NCBI RefSeq assembly: GCF_000020725.1
Contig: NC_011146.1
Coordinates: forward strand, 3,409,501-3,473,500
DNA length: 64,000 nt
Reading direction: 5' to 3'
Origin: Citrifermentans bemidjiense Bem
Lineage (GTDB): Bacteria > Desulfobacterota > Desulfuromonadia > Geobacterales > Geobacteraceae
The notes beneath the pieces are model-generated. The model was given only the letters and a program-made list of their open reading frames with translations, did not search any database and was not told the origin of the DNA. Numbering within the stretch: the first letter of the stretch is position 1; every line of letters begins with the position of its first letter. A program made the position numbers and the translations under genes. Of the stretch, positions 1 through 9,150 are shown piece after piece.

Positions 1-304
1 GCCCGGACGCCTTTCTGATCTCCTCCCTGAGCTCCACGATACGCTTCACCTTGTCCTGGGCGTCCTGCGGGGTCGTGGCCAGCAAGAGGTCTCTCAGGTT
101 CACCCTCACCCGCTGAAAGGCGGTCGAGATATCCTGCAGCTCCGTTATCGGCACGGTGATTTTTTCGTACAAGGCCGTACCAGATTCCTCGACGGCGTGC
201 ATTTCCTTTATGCCGAAGTACCCGATGATCGCCGCGATGGCGGCGACTGATATGAAGCCGCTGATCAGCTTGGTGCCAAGCTTTAAGTCATAAAACCACT
301 TCAT
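1..304 (-). CDS. Methyl-accepting chemotaxis protein, N-terminal part
   Basis: Only the first ~101 codons lie in the window; the gene continues past the left edge. The protein opens with a short basic cytoplasmic start (MKWFYDLKLGTKL), one hydrophobic segment rich in Ile/Ala, then a helical stretch with an ITELQDI motif, as in the four-helix-bundle ligand domain of chemoreceptors. Family knowledge: such receptors signal to CheA/CheW from the inner membrane. The start ATG (302-304) follows an AAGGAG ribosome site. Ligand and C-terminal signalling domain are not visible. A tentative sigma-28-like promoter lies upstream. Confidence 0.75.
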   Translation of the reverse strand, partial: MKWFYDLKLGTKLISGFISVAAIAAIIGYFGIKEMHAVEESGTALYEKITVPITELQDISTAFQRVRVNLRDLLLATTPQDAQDKVKRIVELREEIRKASG

Positions 305-492
305 GATTATCTCCTTGTGTAAAGTGTTTGATAACAGTCACAGCTACCGTAAGAAGATCACTACCCGCCCCTACCATGGGCGTTGACGTAAAGCATCGAT
401 GCTCTCCCCTTTCGTTCAACTATGAGTAAACATTTCCTTCAGGTCAGGAGTACGACACTCGGGAGTTATCGTTAAAGACGCAACGATTACTC

Positions 493-519
493 CTATCGGA
501 ACTATTTCCCGGTTTCTTA
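493..519 (-). promoter_or_regulatory. Possible sigma-28 (FliA) promoter of the chemoreceptor gene
   Basis: On the minus strand TAAGAAAC (519-512), an 11-base spacer and TCCGATAG (500-493) resemble the flagellar sigma consensus TAAAGTTT-N11-GCCGATAA. Spacing is exact, the -35 match is partial. It would give a leader of about 180 bases before the receptor ATG. FliA control of receptor genes is common; here it is inference. The rest of 305-620 shows no gene. Confidence 0.35.
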
Positions 520-622
520 ATGGGCAATTCCGCAAACGTAAATTATTTTAGTTCAATGAGCTGCGTGAATTTGCGTTGTCAATTAACCACAACACTGAAG
601 TTGTCATGACAGTCGCAGACGC

Positions 623-654
623 AAAAAGCCCCGTTTCCTGAGGGAAACGGGGCT
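623..654 (-). terminator. Rho-independent terminator of the nitrite reductase gene
   Basis: A perfect 12-bp stem (627-638 with 643-654) with a 4-base loop, followed on the minus strand by a run of Ts. It lies about 40 bases beyond the stop codon of the octaheme cytochrome gene. Confidence 0.9.
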
Positions 655-696
655 CCTTGATGCTTGCCGCCGGCCTGGGCTGGCGTATTGATCCTG

Positions 697-2313
697 CTAC
701 TTCTTAGCTTCGTCCTTTTTAGCCACCGACATGGCGTCGTTGAGGATCTTCACCCCCGCCTTGGAGGCTGCGATGGAGCCGGTCAGCGACTCGCGGGCAA
801 GCTCGGGGTTGTGGAAGCCGTCGGAGTTCTCAGCGGTCCAGTATTCCCACAGGGCATGCGCCTCCTCGTGCTTGAGACGCGCCTCGTCCAGCACGGTGGG
901 CGACACGCCGGCCCGCTGCGCCGCGGCGTAGGTGTCGATCAACTGCCCCAGCCAGTACTCGGACTTGCGCATCTTGCCCTTCACATAGTTCTGCACCGCG
1001 TCCAACTGGTAGAGCTTCTTGTCTTTGCCTTCCTTGGGATGGCAGCCGAGGCAGGCCTCCTTGATGTGGTTTTTGGGACGGATCACACCGTGGGTGGAGA
1101 ACATCTTGCCGTCTTTTCCCTTCTTCTTCGGCATGTGGCACTGGTGGCACTGGACCCCTGCCTTGTCGTGGACGCTTCCGGCATAGGTCTCGGCCTCCGG
1201 GTGCTGGAACTTGATCAGGCGCGCCCCGGTTACCGCATGCTTGAAGTCGAAGAAGTTGAGCTCCTGGTAATGCTTCAGAAGCTGCAGCGAGTTCTTGAGC
1301 GGGAAATGGTTGGTCCTCAGGTCATCGTACCCGACCTTCTTGCCGTCGCTCCACTGGGTCCCGGCGTTGCAGTTGTACTCGACGTGGCACTGCGCGCACA
1401 TCATGCGGGAGTCGGTCTTTTGCATCACGCCGATCTTCCTGAAGTCGCGGAAGTCGATCACCTTCAGGTCGGTGGCGCCGTTTTTGGCGAAGATGTTACC
1501 TTTGGGGTCCTTCTGGATCGCCTGGATCAGGGCGTCGCGCACCACGCGGGGCTGGGTCCCGTGCGGGTCGTGACAGTGTACGCAACCTACCGGGTTGTGG
1601 GTGTCCTTGGCGACGTCAACCACGTTGGAGGTGCGGTCCCACTTGGCCCTGGGGTCCTTATCCCCCAGGAACTTCCACTTGAGCAGATGGTCGGAGGTCT
1701 TGCACTGGATGCAGGTCGCGTTCCCCGCCATGGCCGTCTCCGGCAGCTTCTTCCCGGTATCGGTCAGCACGTCCCAGGTCTTTCCGGTGGAGGTTATCCC
1801 CTTCCACCCCTCCTTGAGCTGGAAGCGCCCCCCCTGGAAGCGGTCCACCGCGAACTGGTCGATCACCATGAAGGCGTGGCCGCGCGGCTCGTCATGCTCG
1901 AAGGTGAAACCGTGGCCGGCCAAAAGCTTGTCCTGAAGCGGAGAGCGGCCGGTGGGGGTTCCCTTCTCCTTCCTGGCCGCCGCCTCGTAGTTGTCCTCGT
2001 AGAAGCTGTTGTACTGCTCCTTGTGGCACTTGCCGCAGAGGGCCTGGTCGATCAGCGTCACCGGCTTGTTCTTTTCCGGATCGTTCATGTGGGCGTCGAG
2101 CTTCTCGTGACAGACCTTGCAGGAGAGCTTCGCGTGCTTGGAACCTTCCTTCAGGGCCTTCACCTCGTCATGGCACTCGTAGCACTTCGCCCTGCCGTCG
2201 CTGGCGACTTTAGCCGCCGGGTTGGACTTTGCCGCAGTGGTCAGCGCGGGGAGCGACAAAAATCCCGCCGCAACCGCCGCTGCCGCTGTCAAAGCCAGGT
2301 TCCTCTTCAGCAT
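697..2313 (-). CDS. Octaheme cytochrome c nitrite reductase (ammonia-forming)
   Basis: 538 aa with an Ala-rich export signal (~1-28). Eight heme c sites are visible: CYECH (44), CKVCH (65), CGKCH (93), CIQCK (201), CVHCH (244), CAQCH (306), CHQCH (389), CLGCH (421). The fourth is CxxCK, the lysine-ligated catalytic heme of NrfA-type enzymes; its fourth place among eight matches the octaheme (ONR/TvNiR) subfamily, whose ~525-aa length also fits. HVEY just after CAQCH carries the likely catalytic tyrosine. Reaction known for the family: six-electron reduction of nitrite to ammonium in the periplasm, also active on NO and hydroxylamine. ATG follows an AGGAGG site. It is monocistronic with its own terminator and an FNR/HcpR-like palindrome upstream. 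Confidence 0.9.
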   Translation of the reverse strand: MLKRNLALTAAAAVAAGFLSLPALTTAAKSNPAAKVASDGRAKCYECHDEVKALKEGSKHAKLSCKVCHEKLDAHMNDPEKNKPVTLIDQALCGKCHKEQYNSFYEDNYEAAARKEKGTPTGRSPLQDKLLAGHGFTFEHDEPRGHAFMVIDQFAVDRFQGGRFQLKEGWKGITSTGKTWDVLTDTGKKLPETAMAGNATCIQCKTSDHLLKWKFLGDKDPRAKWDRTSNVVDVAKDTHNPVGCVHCHDPHGTQPRVVRDALIQAIQKDPKGNIFAKNGATDLKVIDFRDFRKIGVMQKTDSRMMCAQCHVEYNCNAGTQWSDGKKVGYDDLRTNHFPLKNSLQLLKHYQELNFFDFKHAVTGARLIKFQHPEAETYAGSVHDKAGVQCHQCHMPKKKGKDGKMFSTHGVIRPKNHIKEACLGCHPKEGKDKKLYQLDAVQNYVKGKMRKSEYWLGQLIDTYAAAQRAGVSPTVLDEARLKHEEAHALWEYWTAENSDGFHNPELARESLTGSIAASKAGVKILNDAMSVAKKDEAKK

Positions 2314-2393
2314 GTTTTCCCTCCTGTCGTCATGTGTAGTGGTTCTGCAAAATTAAAGCGCTGTATTAGATGCTACAAACTAGTATGAAAGGA

Positions 2394-2409
2394 TTTGACC
2401 AAAGTCAAA
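2394..2409. promoter_or_regulatory. FNR/HcpR-like palindrome upstream of the nitrite reductase
   Basis: TTTGAC-CAAA-GTCAAA is a perfect 6-bp inverted repeat with a 4-base spacer. It fits the CRP/FNR family layout and in particular the HcpR consensus wTTGAC-N4-GTCAAw known for nitrosative-stress regulons. It sits 81 bases before the nitrite reductase ATG. The binding protein is inferred. Confidence 0.6.
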
Positions 2410-2596
2410 AGAAGTGAAATTGCAGGACATACTGACAGCCAAAATGTTTACCAGAAAAACTCCTGTATTCAAGCGCAGATGCTGATACTATATGTTGCTG
2501 ACACTCCGGTATAAGATTATTGTTTTATAACAATGCTTCAACATACTCCCACACGCGCTATGACAGTGGGAGTTTTACCTGGCTGCCCCGCAAATT

Positions 2597-2619
2597 CCCC
2601 CTCCCGTCAAGGGAGGGGG
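2597..2619. repeat. Short palindromic intergenic repeat, copy 1
   Basis: CCCCCTCCC-GTCAA-GGGAGGGGG. The identical 23-base palindrome recurs at 11685-11707, also between genes. Looks like a REP-type element. Confidence 0.7.
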
Positions 2620-2648
2620 AGGGCTCGGTGCTGTCTGCCGCAGACGAA

Positions 2649-2682
2649 AAAGCCCCCGTGCCTGCAATTGGCGCGGGGGCTT
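2649..2682 (-). terminator. Terminator of the PAS hybrid kinase gene
   Basis: GC-rich hairpin (AAGCCCCCG ... CGGGGGCTT) with an A-run on its low side, giving a T-run on the minus strand, 33 bases past the stop of the kinase gene at 2715. Confidence 0.8.
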
Positions 2683-2714
2683 CTTTGTGCTTTCCCTTTT
2701 CAGTGTCTAAGCAG

Positions 2715-4643
2715 CTAGCCAGACGCGACACCGGGCGCATCGAGCGCCTCGCGGATCCGGCGCAACAAGAGCTCCGGCTTTATCGGCTTAGCGAGGTAGT
2801 CAACGGTTGCGGCGATCCCCTTCTGCGACACGATGTCCGCCGGGTACCCGCTCATGAAGATGGTGGGAAAATCTGGCCTCTGGGCGTGGATCCGCAGACC
2901 GAGCTCAGTCCCGTTCAGGCGCGGCATGACGAGGTCGGTGAGCAGCAGGTCCACCCCGTCGCCTTGCTCGGCGAAGATATTCAGCGCCTCCTCCCCCTCC
3001 CTGGCGCAGAGCACGCGATAGCCGTTATGCTGCAACAAAAGACGAGTCATCGTCCGCACCGTCTCGTCGTCCTCGACCAAGAGCACCGTCTCGTTGCCGG
3101 TCGCCCACTGAGCCCGGCCGCCGGCGCTATCGGCTTCCGGCAGCTCTTCGGAGAGCGGCAGGTAGATGCTGAAAACGGTCCCGGCACCCGGCTCGCTCTG
3201 CAGCTCTATTATGCCGTTGTGCTTTTTGATGATGCCGTAGCAGGTGGAAAGCCCGAGCCCGGTCCCGACTCCCAGTTCCTTGGTGGTGAAAAAAGGCTCG
3301 AAGACACGGTCCTGCACCTCGCGGCTCATCCCTACCCCGGTATCGGCAACCGTGATCAGGGCGTGGTTTAGCTGCAGCCGTTCGGTCCGGATCAAGAGCT
3401 TCCCCCCCGACGGCATGGCGTCGCGCGCGTTCACCACCAGGTTAAAGAGCACCTGCTCCAGCTGCCCCTTGTCCGAGGAGACGATAAGCGGGACGCTGGA
3501 GACCTCGACCGCCAGTTCGATATCTTCCGTGATGAGCCGCCTCAGGCTCTTGTGCAGCCCCTCGACGAGCTGGTTCAGTTCGACAGGCATCAGGTTCACC
3601 GCCTGCTTCCTGGAAAAAGCAAGGAGACCGCGGGTCATTTCCGCCGCCCGCTCCACCGACCCCTGGATTTCGGCGGCCATGGAGGCGACCTCGCTTCCCT
3701 GCGAATTGAACTGGATCAGGGATGCATAGCCGGCGATGACGGTCAAAAGGTTGTTGAAGTCGTGCGCTATCCCACCGGCGAGGGTGCCGATCGCTTCCAT
3801 CTTTTGCGCATGCCGCAGCTGCTCCTCCAGTTGGGTCCGCTCCGTCATGTCCTTGATCAGGCAGGCGACCCTGTCGACCCGGTCCCCCTTTTTAAGCGGC
3901 GTGTAGGTGATCAGGATGTCCCGAACCCCCTTGGCGGGGTAGTCGTACCGGCTCTCGAAGATCACCTCTTCGCCGGCGAAGCAGGCATCGATGTGCCCCT
4001 TGACCTCCGCGAACATCATTGGTCCCAAAAGATCCTGCACCGTGCGGCCGACAAGCTCCTCGTGCCGCACCCGGTGGCACTCGAGGTACGCCTTGTTCGC
4101 CAGGAGGAAAAGATAGTTGCGGTCGAACACGTAGATCATGTCGCCGGTGCACTCGAACACCGCGCGGTATTCGAGGAGCCGCTGATCGGCAAGCTTGTAA
4201 TCGCTTATGTCTATCAGCTTCAGCACGGCCCCCTCGGTCTCTCCCTCGGCGTTCAGATAGGGGAAGAACCTCAGCAGGAACTGGTGCCCCGTCAGCAGGT
4301 CCGACACCTCCCGCTCCGAGACGACGGCGCCGCCGACCACGCTCCGGAGTTCCGCATCCGCGTTGGGCCAGTCGAGCCTGCGGCAAAGCTTCGGCAAAAG
4401 CTCTCCGGTGTCGTCGGGGGAAAGATCCAAAAGCTGCGCCAGGGTCGGCGTCAGTCTAGTCGGCCTGAGTTCGCGGTCGAAGAAGGCGGTGGCGGTCCAG
4501 GCGCAGCTCAGAAAATTCTCCAGGTCGTTTCGAGCGCGTTCAAGCTCCGCGCTTTTCGCCTGCAGCTCAAGCCTGGCAGCCTTCAGTTCCTGCTGCGCGT
4601 GGTCCAGAGAGTCGTTCGTACCTGTCTGCTGAAAATAGTGCAA
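2715..4643 (-). CDS. PAS-PAS hybrid histidine kinase with C-terminal receiver
   Basis: 642 aa, no membrane segment, so probably cytosolic. Order: coiled coil (~12-45), PAS-like domain (~45-150), second PAS (~158-275), HisKA with phospho-acceptor H in GGIAHDFNNLL (~300), HATPase with N box (NLVVNARDAM) and G boxes (DTGVGM, GTGLGLS), and a receiver (~515-635) with the aspartate in LLLTDLVMPR and K in AKP. Such kinases autophosphorylate and relay to the receiver. The start is TTG (4641-4643), supported by GGGAGGG eight bases upstream. No output partner lies next to it. Confidence 0.9.
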   Translation of the reverse strand: MHYFQQTGTNDSLDHAQQELKAARLELQAKSAELERARNDLENFLSCAWTATAFFDRELRPTRLTPTLAQLLDLSPDDTGELLPKLCRRLDWPNADAELRSVVGGAVVSEREVSDLLTGHQFLLRFFPYLNAEGETEGAVLKLIDISDYKLADQRLLEYRAVFECTGDMIYVFDRNYLFLLANKAYLECHRVRHEELVGRTVQDLLGPMMFAEVKGHIDACFAGEEVIFESRYDYPAKGVRDILITYTPLKKGDRVDRVACLIKDMTERTQLEEQLRHAQKMEAIGTLAGGIAHDFNNLLTVIAGYASLIQFNSQGSEVASMAAEIQGSVERAAEMTRGLLAFSRKQAVNLMPVELNQLVEGLHKSLRRLITEDIELAVEVSSVPLIVSSDKGQLEQVLFNLVVNARDAMPSGGKLLIRTERLQLNHALITVADTGVGMSREVQDRVFEPFFTTKELGVGTGLGLSTCYGIIKKHNGIIELQSEPGAGTVFSIYLPLSEELPEADSAGGRAQWATGNETVLLVEDDETVRTMTRLLLQHNGYRVLCAREGEEALNIFAEQGDGVDLLLTDLVMPRLNGTELGLRIHAQRPDFPTIFMSGYPADIVSQKGIAATVDYLAKPIKPELLLRRIREALDAPGVASG

Positions 4644-4667
4644 TGGTCCCTCCCAAAAGCATTTCAG

Positions 4668-5042
4668 CTATCGCATGTCATAACAATAGGCCACCAAAGC
4701 CGCCAGCGCTGCGCAATTAATCACCGCGGTGATCCTGAAAACAAGGACGAATCGGCGCTTGCGGGTCTTGTGCCTGAACGCCCACCCGGCCAGGGCCGCG
4801 CCCGGCCATCCCCCGACAAGCCCCAGCAGGTGCAGGGTTCTCTCCGCCACCCTGCGGCGGCCGTGTTCCGCCGCCCACTTATCGGCAGCGTAAGCCGCAG
4901 CGGCTGCGGCGCCGGAAACAAGATAGACGAAGAGGATCGGCAAAGGGACGGTTCCCGCCGCAGTAAGGGCGGCCAAAAGGAAAAGGAACAAAATAGGGAA
5001 ACAGGGGATATCCGCTCTAGCGGGGGCAGGCGCGATCAGCAT
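4668..5042 (-). CDS. DUF1294 small membrane protein
   Basis: 124 aa with about three hydrophobic helices. The segment DKWAAEHGRRRVAERTLH, then GGWPGA and HKTRK, is the DUF1294 signature. Function of the family is unknown; larger members carry an N-terminal cold-shock domain, which is absent here. It ends 25 bases before the upstream TTG start of the kinase gene, so the two may be co-transcribed. Confidence 0.75.
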   Translation of the reverse strand: MLIAPAPARADIPCFPILFLFLLAALTAAGTVPLPILFVYLVSGAAAAAAYAADKWAAEHGRRRVAERTLHLLGLVGGWPGAALAGWAFRHKTRKRRFVLVFRITAVINCAALAALVAYCYDMR

Positions 5043-5463
5043 CTGGAACGCTCCGCAGCACTCTTCACCCGTTGAAAGTGGGACTCTTGACGGAGGCTCG
5101 GCGAAAGATCGTCGCTAACCAAGATGTTAAATGGGGACGGAAAAAGAGACGACAGTACATGGCGGCTAGTGCCGAAACTACAGCTGCAGAAGCAATATGC
5201 GGGGGTGAAGTGTGGCATTACCAGGGTTGTCTCTATTATAGATCCAGCAACATATTGGCAAAGCTTCTCTGTGAATGTTTTTATCTTATACAAGAGTGAG
5301 GGTTCAGTTTCAAGAGATATTAATTTCCGTAGATACCACTGTCAAATGGTCAGGAAGCTGTGATATTTTCAAGTAAAACCTCTCAAGCATCATGGCCTGC
5401 AAGCCGATACTGTTGACGATGCAGGCACTGAGACAAAGTCCGACATCAACTGGAGTGGCAAAC
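5043..5463. other. Intergenic, no gene recognised
   Basis: Divergent spacer of 420 bases between the DUF1294 gene and the PilZ gene. Short reading frames on both strands show no family features or ribosome sites. It probably holds promoters in both directions. Confidence 0.5.
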
Positions 5464-5850
5464 ATGAACTATTCGCGCCAATTCTACCGAGCCCCCTCGT
5501 CCCACAGTGTCGAACTGCTGGCAGGTGAGAGCCGTCACACCGGCTGTCTGGAGAACATATCCCTGAACGGCGCGCTTTTGCGCCTGGACGCCGCAGTTTC
5601 CTTCGCTGCTGGGGACAATTGCGTTTTACAGTTCCAGGTGGATGAGAAGCCGCTCCCTCCCCTGCAGATAGCCTGCGAGGTGGTCCACGGCTGCGACGAA
5701 CTGCTAGGGGTGAAATTTCTGGAGAGCAAGGAAGACGCCGAGCGCCGCCTGCTCTTTTTGATGAAGCTGATGAGCGACACCCCGCAAAACGGGGACGAGT
5801 ACCTGGAACGGATCCGGGCCTACCTCGCCGAATACTGCGGGCCGCGCTGA
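5464..5850 (+). CDS. PilZ domain protein (c-di-GMP receptor)
   Basis: 128 aa. Both halves of the c-di-GMP site are present: RQFYR (5-9, RxxxR) and NISLNG (31-36, NxSxxG). The rest fits a single PilZ barrel plus a C-terminal helix. The start at 5464 is preferred over upstream ATGs because GGAG lies 8 bases before it and the PilZ motif begins at once. A kinase gene follows 39 bases downstream on the same strand, so the two may form an operon. Effector partner unknown. Confidence 0.85.
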   Translation: MNYSRQFYRAPSSHSVELLAGESRHTGCLENISLNGALLRLDAAVSFAAGDNCVLQFQVDEKPLPPLQIACEVVHGCDELLGVKFLESKEDAERRLLFLMKLMSDTPQNGDEYLERIRAYLAEYCGPR

Positions 5851-5889
5851 CCCGCCGGCACCGGCGCTGCCGGTCCTTGAGGAATGTGT

Positions 5890-8800
5890 ATGAACCACTA
5901 TCGCCGGGGGCGCCGCCTCCCGCTCATTGCAGTCTCCCTCGCCGTCATCGCCCTCGTCCTTGTCCCGAAGGGGGCACTGGCGCTGGAAAAGGCGACCGTC
6001 CAGCTGAAATGGCTGCATCATTTCCAGTTCGCGGGGTACTACGCGGCGCTGGAGAAAGGGTTCTACCGCCGGGCCGGCCTCGACGTGACCATCAAGGAGG
6101 GTGGGCCGAGAACCGAGGTGGAGGACGAGGTACTCTCCGGCAGGGCGGAGTTCGGCGTCGGGACCTCGGCAATCCTTTTGCGCCGCGCCCGCGGCGAAGA
6201 CCTGGTGGTGCTGGGGCAGATCTTCCAGCATTCGGCCGCCGTCCTGATCACCCCCCGCAGCACCGGAATCCGCTCCATCGCCGACATGGCGCGCCGCAGG
6301 TTCATGTACTCCAACCAGCACGGCGACATGCTGACCCTTTTGAGGCAAAACGGCGTCAGCGAAAAAGAGCTGGTGCAGGTCCCCCATAACGGCGACCCCC
6401 GCGGCCTCATCAGCGGCAAGGCGGACGTCATGATGGGGTACAGCTTCAACGAGCCCTTCATACTGGAGCAGGAAGGGGTACCCTACCTCCTCTTCTCCCC
6501 GCTTACCTACGGCATAGATTTTTACGGCGACAACTTCTTCACCACGCGGGCCAACATCGAGAGTAGGCCGGAACTGGTCCGCGCCTTCCGCAAGGCGACG
6601 CTGGAGGGGTGGCGCTATGCCATGGCCAACAAGTCCGAAATAGTCGACCTGATCCTCGCCAAGTACTCCCGGGAAAAAAGCCGCGACTGGCTCATCTTCG
6701 AGGCGAACCAGATGGAGGCCCTGATCCAGCCCACCCTGGTTGAGTTGGGGTACCAGAACCCTGAGCGCTGGCGCCAGATCGGCGAGTCGTTCGCGAAGCT
6801 CGGCATGGTCCCGGAAGGCTTCGACAGCACCGGCGTGAGCTTCGACCCCGCCCCCGGCAAGTACTATCGCGTGATACTCCAAATACTGCTGGTCTGCGGT
6901 TCCGTCATAGCGGTCCTGGTCGTCATCGTGATGAAGTTCAGGCAGTTGAATCGAACTCTCAAGGCACAGGTGGCCGAACGCAAGGCGGCGGAGGAGGCGC
7001 TCAGGGAAAGCGAGGAGCGGCTGCGCGTCATCTTCGAGACCTCACAGGCCGGCATCATCATGGTCGACCCCCAGGGGGTCATCCGCTTCGCCAACAAGAG
7101 GATGGCCGAGATGTTCGGCTGCCCTCACGACAAGCTGATCGGCTCCGACTACAAAAGCCATCTCCACCCGGAACAGTGCGAGGTGGGGAGCAAACTTATG
7201 GAGAAACTGATCCGCGGAGAAATGGAGCAGGCCTGCACGGAACGCCGCTACCTGTGCGGGGAGCACGGGGATTTCTGGGGCTACCTCTCCGGCAGAAGAC
7301 TGGAGACTCCCGACGGCAAGCTGCAGGCGCTGATAGGGATCATCTCCGACATAACGGACCGCATCAAGGCGGAGGAGGCACGCGGGAAGGCGCTCATGCT
7401 GCTGGAGACCCTGCTGGCCCACTCCCCCATGGGGATCATCGTCTTCGACGGGGAAACCGGCTCCTGCATCCTTTTGAACCAGGCGGCGGCCGATATCTCC
7501 TGCTGGGGGAAGGAGTCCCTGCTCGGGCGCAACTTCAGAAACTCGGCCTCCTGGCGCGACGGCGGATTGACCGCGATCGCGGAAGAGGTTCTCGCCGACG
7601 GCGGCGCGCGCCCCTTAGAGGCTCAGCTGCACACCGCCGGGGGGAACGAGGTCACCCTGCGCTGCCACCTCTCGCGCTTTGAGGTGGAGGGGAAGCCCCA
7701 CCTTCTGGTCTTGGGGCAGGATATCACCCAGGAGATGCGGCTGGAGCGGGAGAACAAGCGGATCGAGGCGCAGATGCTCAACATGCAGAAACTGGAAAGC
7801 CTCGGGGTGCTGGCGGGGGGCATCGCCCACGACTTCAACAACATCCTCACCGGGATAGTGGGTAACATCAGCTTCGCCCAACTGGCGCTCCCCGCGGCAC
7901 ACAAGGCGGGGGCACCGCTGTTGAAGGCCGAGAAGGCCTGCCAGAGAGCGGCGGAACTAGCCTCCCAGCTTTTGACCTTCGCCCGGGGTGGGCAGCCTAT
8001 CAAGAAGGCGTTCTCCGTCAAGCCGCTGGTCGGGGAATCGCTCTCGCTGGTTCTGCGCGGCACCAACGTCAAGGGGGTCATCGACATCGCCGACGACCTT
8101 TGCGTCATCGAGGCGGACGAGGGACAAATAAACCAGGCTTTCAACAACATCATCATCAATGCCGTGCACGCCATGCCGGGGGGGGGAACCCTCACCGTAA
8201 CGGGCGAGGATGCCGTGATGGAAGCAGGAAACCGCTTCGGCCTCACGCAGGGCCCCTATGTACGGCTGAGTTTCAGCGACCAGGGATGCGGCATCCCCAA
8301 GGCCGACCTGGAAAAAATCTTCGATCCGTACTTCACCACCAAGACCAGCGGCACCGGCCTTGGCCTTGCATCGACCCACTCCATCGTCACCAGGCACGGC
8401 GGCATGATCCTCGTGGACTCGGCTCCGGAAAAGGGAAGCACCTTCACCATCTACCTCCCCTCCACCGGGCACTCGGTGGCGGAAGAGGCGGGGCAGGACA
8501 AGGCCGAGCGTTTGCATGGGGGGGGACGGATGGTGGCGGTCATGGACGACGAGGAGATGATCAGAGACCTCACCCAGTCCATGCTGGTCGAGCTCGGCTA
8601 CCGTGTGGATGTATGTTCCGACGGCGCCGAGGTGGTCGAACTCTATCGCGCCGCCTGCGCCCGCGGGGAACGCTACTCGGCCGTGATCATGGACCTCACC
8701 GTCCCCGGGGGGATGGGCGGCAAAGATGCGGCGCGTCGGATCCTGGAGCTCGACCCTGAGGCGCGGTTGATCGTTTCCAGCGGCTACTCCAACGACCCCG

Positions 8801-8904
8801 TCATGTCCGAGCACCGCAGCTTCGGCTTCTGCGCCACACTGGTCAAGCCTTACACCGCCGGCGACATCGGCAGGGTGCTTGGGGAAGCAATAAACAGCAA
8901 TTGA
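5890..8904 (+). CDS. NMT1/THI5-like sensor hybrid histidine kinase
   Basis: About 1004 aa. An N-terminal signal or anchor is followed by a periplasmic binding-protein-like domain (~35-320) with the KWLHHFQFAGYYAA motif of the NMT1/THI5 family, known for binding pyrimidine or thiamine precursors and related small molecules. Then a membrane helix (~330), two PAS domains (~370-495 and ~505-615), HisKA (GGIAHDFNNIL), HATPase (GTGLGLAS) and a receiver with aspartate in VIMDLTVPG. ATG at 5890 is chosen over 5884 because GAGGA then has normal spacing. The ligand is unknown; fusion of the binding domain suggests direct metabolite sensing. Confidence 0.9.
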   Translation: MNHYRRGRRLPLIAVSLAVIALVLVPKGALALEKATVQLKWLHHFQFAGYYAALEKGFYRRAGLDVTIKEGGPRTEVEDEVLSGRAEFGVGTSAILLRRARGEDLVVLGQIFQHSAAVLITPRSTGIRSIADMARRRFMYSNQHGDMLTLLRQNGVSEKELVQVPHNGDPRGLISGKADVMMGYSFNEPFILEQEGVPYLLFSPLTYGIDFYGDNFFTTRANIESRPELVRAFRKATLEGWRYAMANKSEIVDLILAKYSREKSRDWLIFEANQMEALIQPTLVELGYQNPERWRQIGESFAKLGMVPEGFDSTGVSFDPAPGKYYRVILQILLVCGSVIAVLVVIVMKFRQLNRTLKAQVAERKAAEEALRESEERLRVIFETSQAGIIMVDPQGVIRFANKRMAEMFGCPHDKLIGSDYKSHLHPEQCEVGSKLMEKLIRGEMEQACTERRYLCGEHGDFWGYLSGRRLETPDGKLQALIGIISDITDRIKAEEARGKALMLLETLLAHSPMGIIVFDGETGSCILLNQAAADISCWGKESLLGRNFRNSASWRDGGLTAIAEEVLADGGARPLEAQLHTAGGNEVTLRCHLSRFEVEGKPHLLVLGQDITQEMRLERENKRIEAQMLNMQKLESLGVLAGGIAHDFNNILTGIVGNISFAQLALPAAHKAGAPLLKAEKACQRAAELASQLLTFARGGQPIKKAFSVKPLVGESLSLVLRGTNVKGVIDIADDLCVIEADEGQINQAFNNIIINAVHAMPGGGTLTVTGEDAVMEAGNRFGLTQGPYVRLSFSDQGCGIPKADLEKIFDPYFTTKTSGTGLGLASTHSIVTRHGGMILVDSAPEKGSTFTIYLPSTGHSVAEEAGQDKAERLHGGGRMVAVMDDEEMIRDLTQSMLVELGYRVDVCSDGAEVVELYRAACARGERYSAVIMDLTVPGGMGGKDAARRILELDPEARLIVSSGYSNDPVMSEHRSFGFCATLVKPYTAGDIGRVLGEAINSN

Positions 8905-9118
8905 CAATTGACAATTGACAATTGACAATGGGCGCCTGCCCACCGTAGCCCAAAGGGCGAAGGCGGGTTCTCTGGTTCCCAAGCTTCAGCTTAAGAACCC
9001 AAGGCTTTAAACAGGGATGAAGGGGATACAGGGGATAACTGCAAAAGCTTTATGAGTTAAACCAGAAGCTGTTCGCTTTTATCCCTTTCATCCGCCTTTA
9101 TCCCTGTTAAATGCCTTT
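8898..9118. repeat. Tandem TTGACAA repeat and inverted-repeat intergenic element
   Basis: Four tandem copies of a 7-base unit (CAATTGA) start at the end of the kinase gene. They are followed by a long imperfect inverted repeat, ACAGGGATGAAGG ... TTTATCCCTGT (about 9010-9108). The same type of element recurs at 16938-17053. Both lie between genes. Confidence 0.65.
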
Positions 9119-9150
9119 GACGTTAGTGAGGTTTGGGAGCCGTTCCAACT

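Noticed and set aside
664..2388. 574-codon plus-strand open frame
   Set aside because: Antisense shadow of the octaheme cytochrome gene caused by high GC; the minus strand carries eight heme motifs.
5043..5463. Second GEMM riboswitch before the PilZ gene
   Set aside because: Looked for AAACC/GGGTGGGACG/AAAGCC core; not present.
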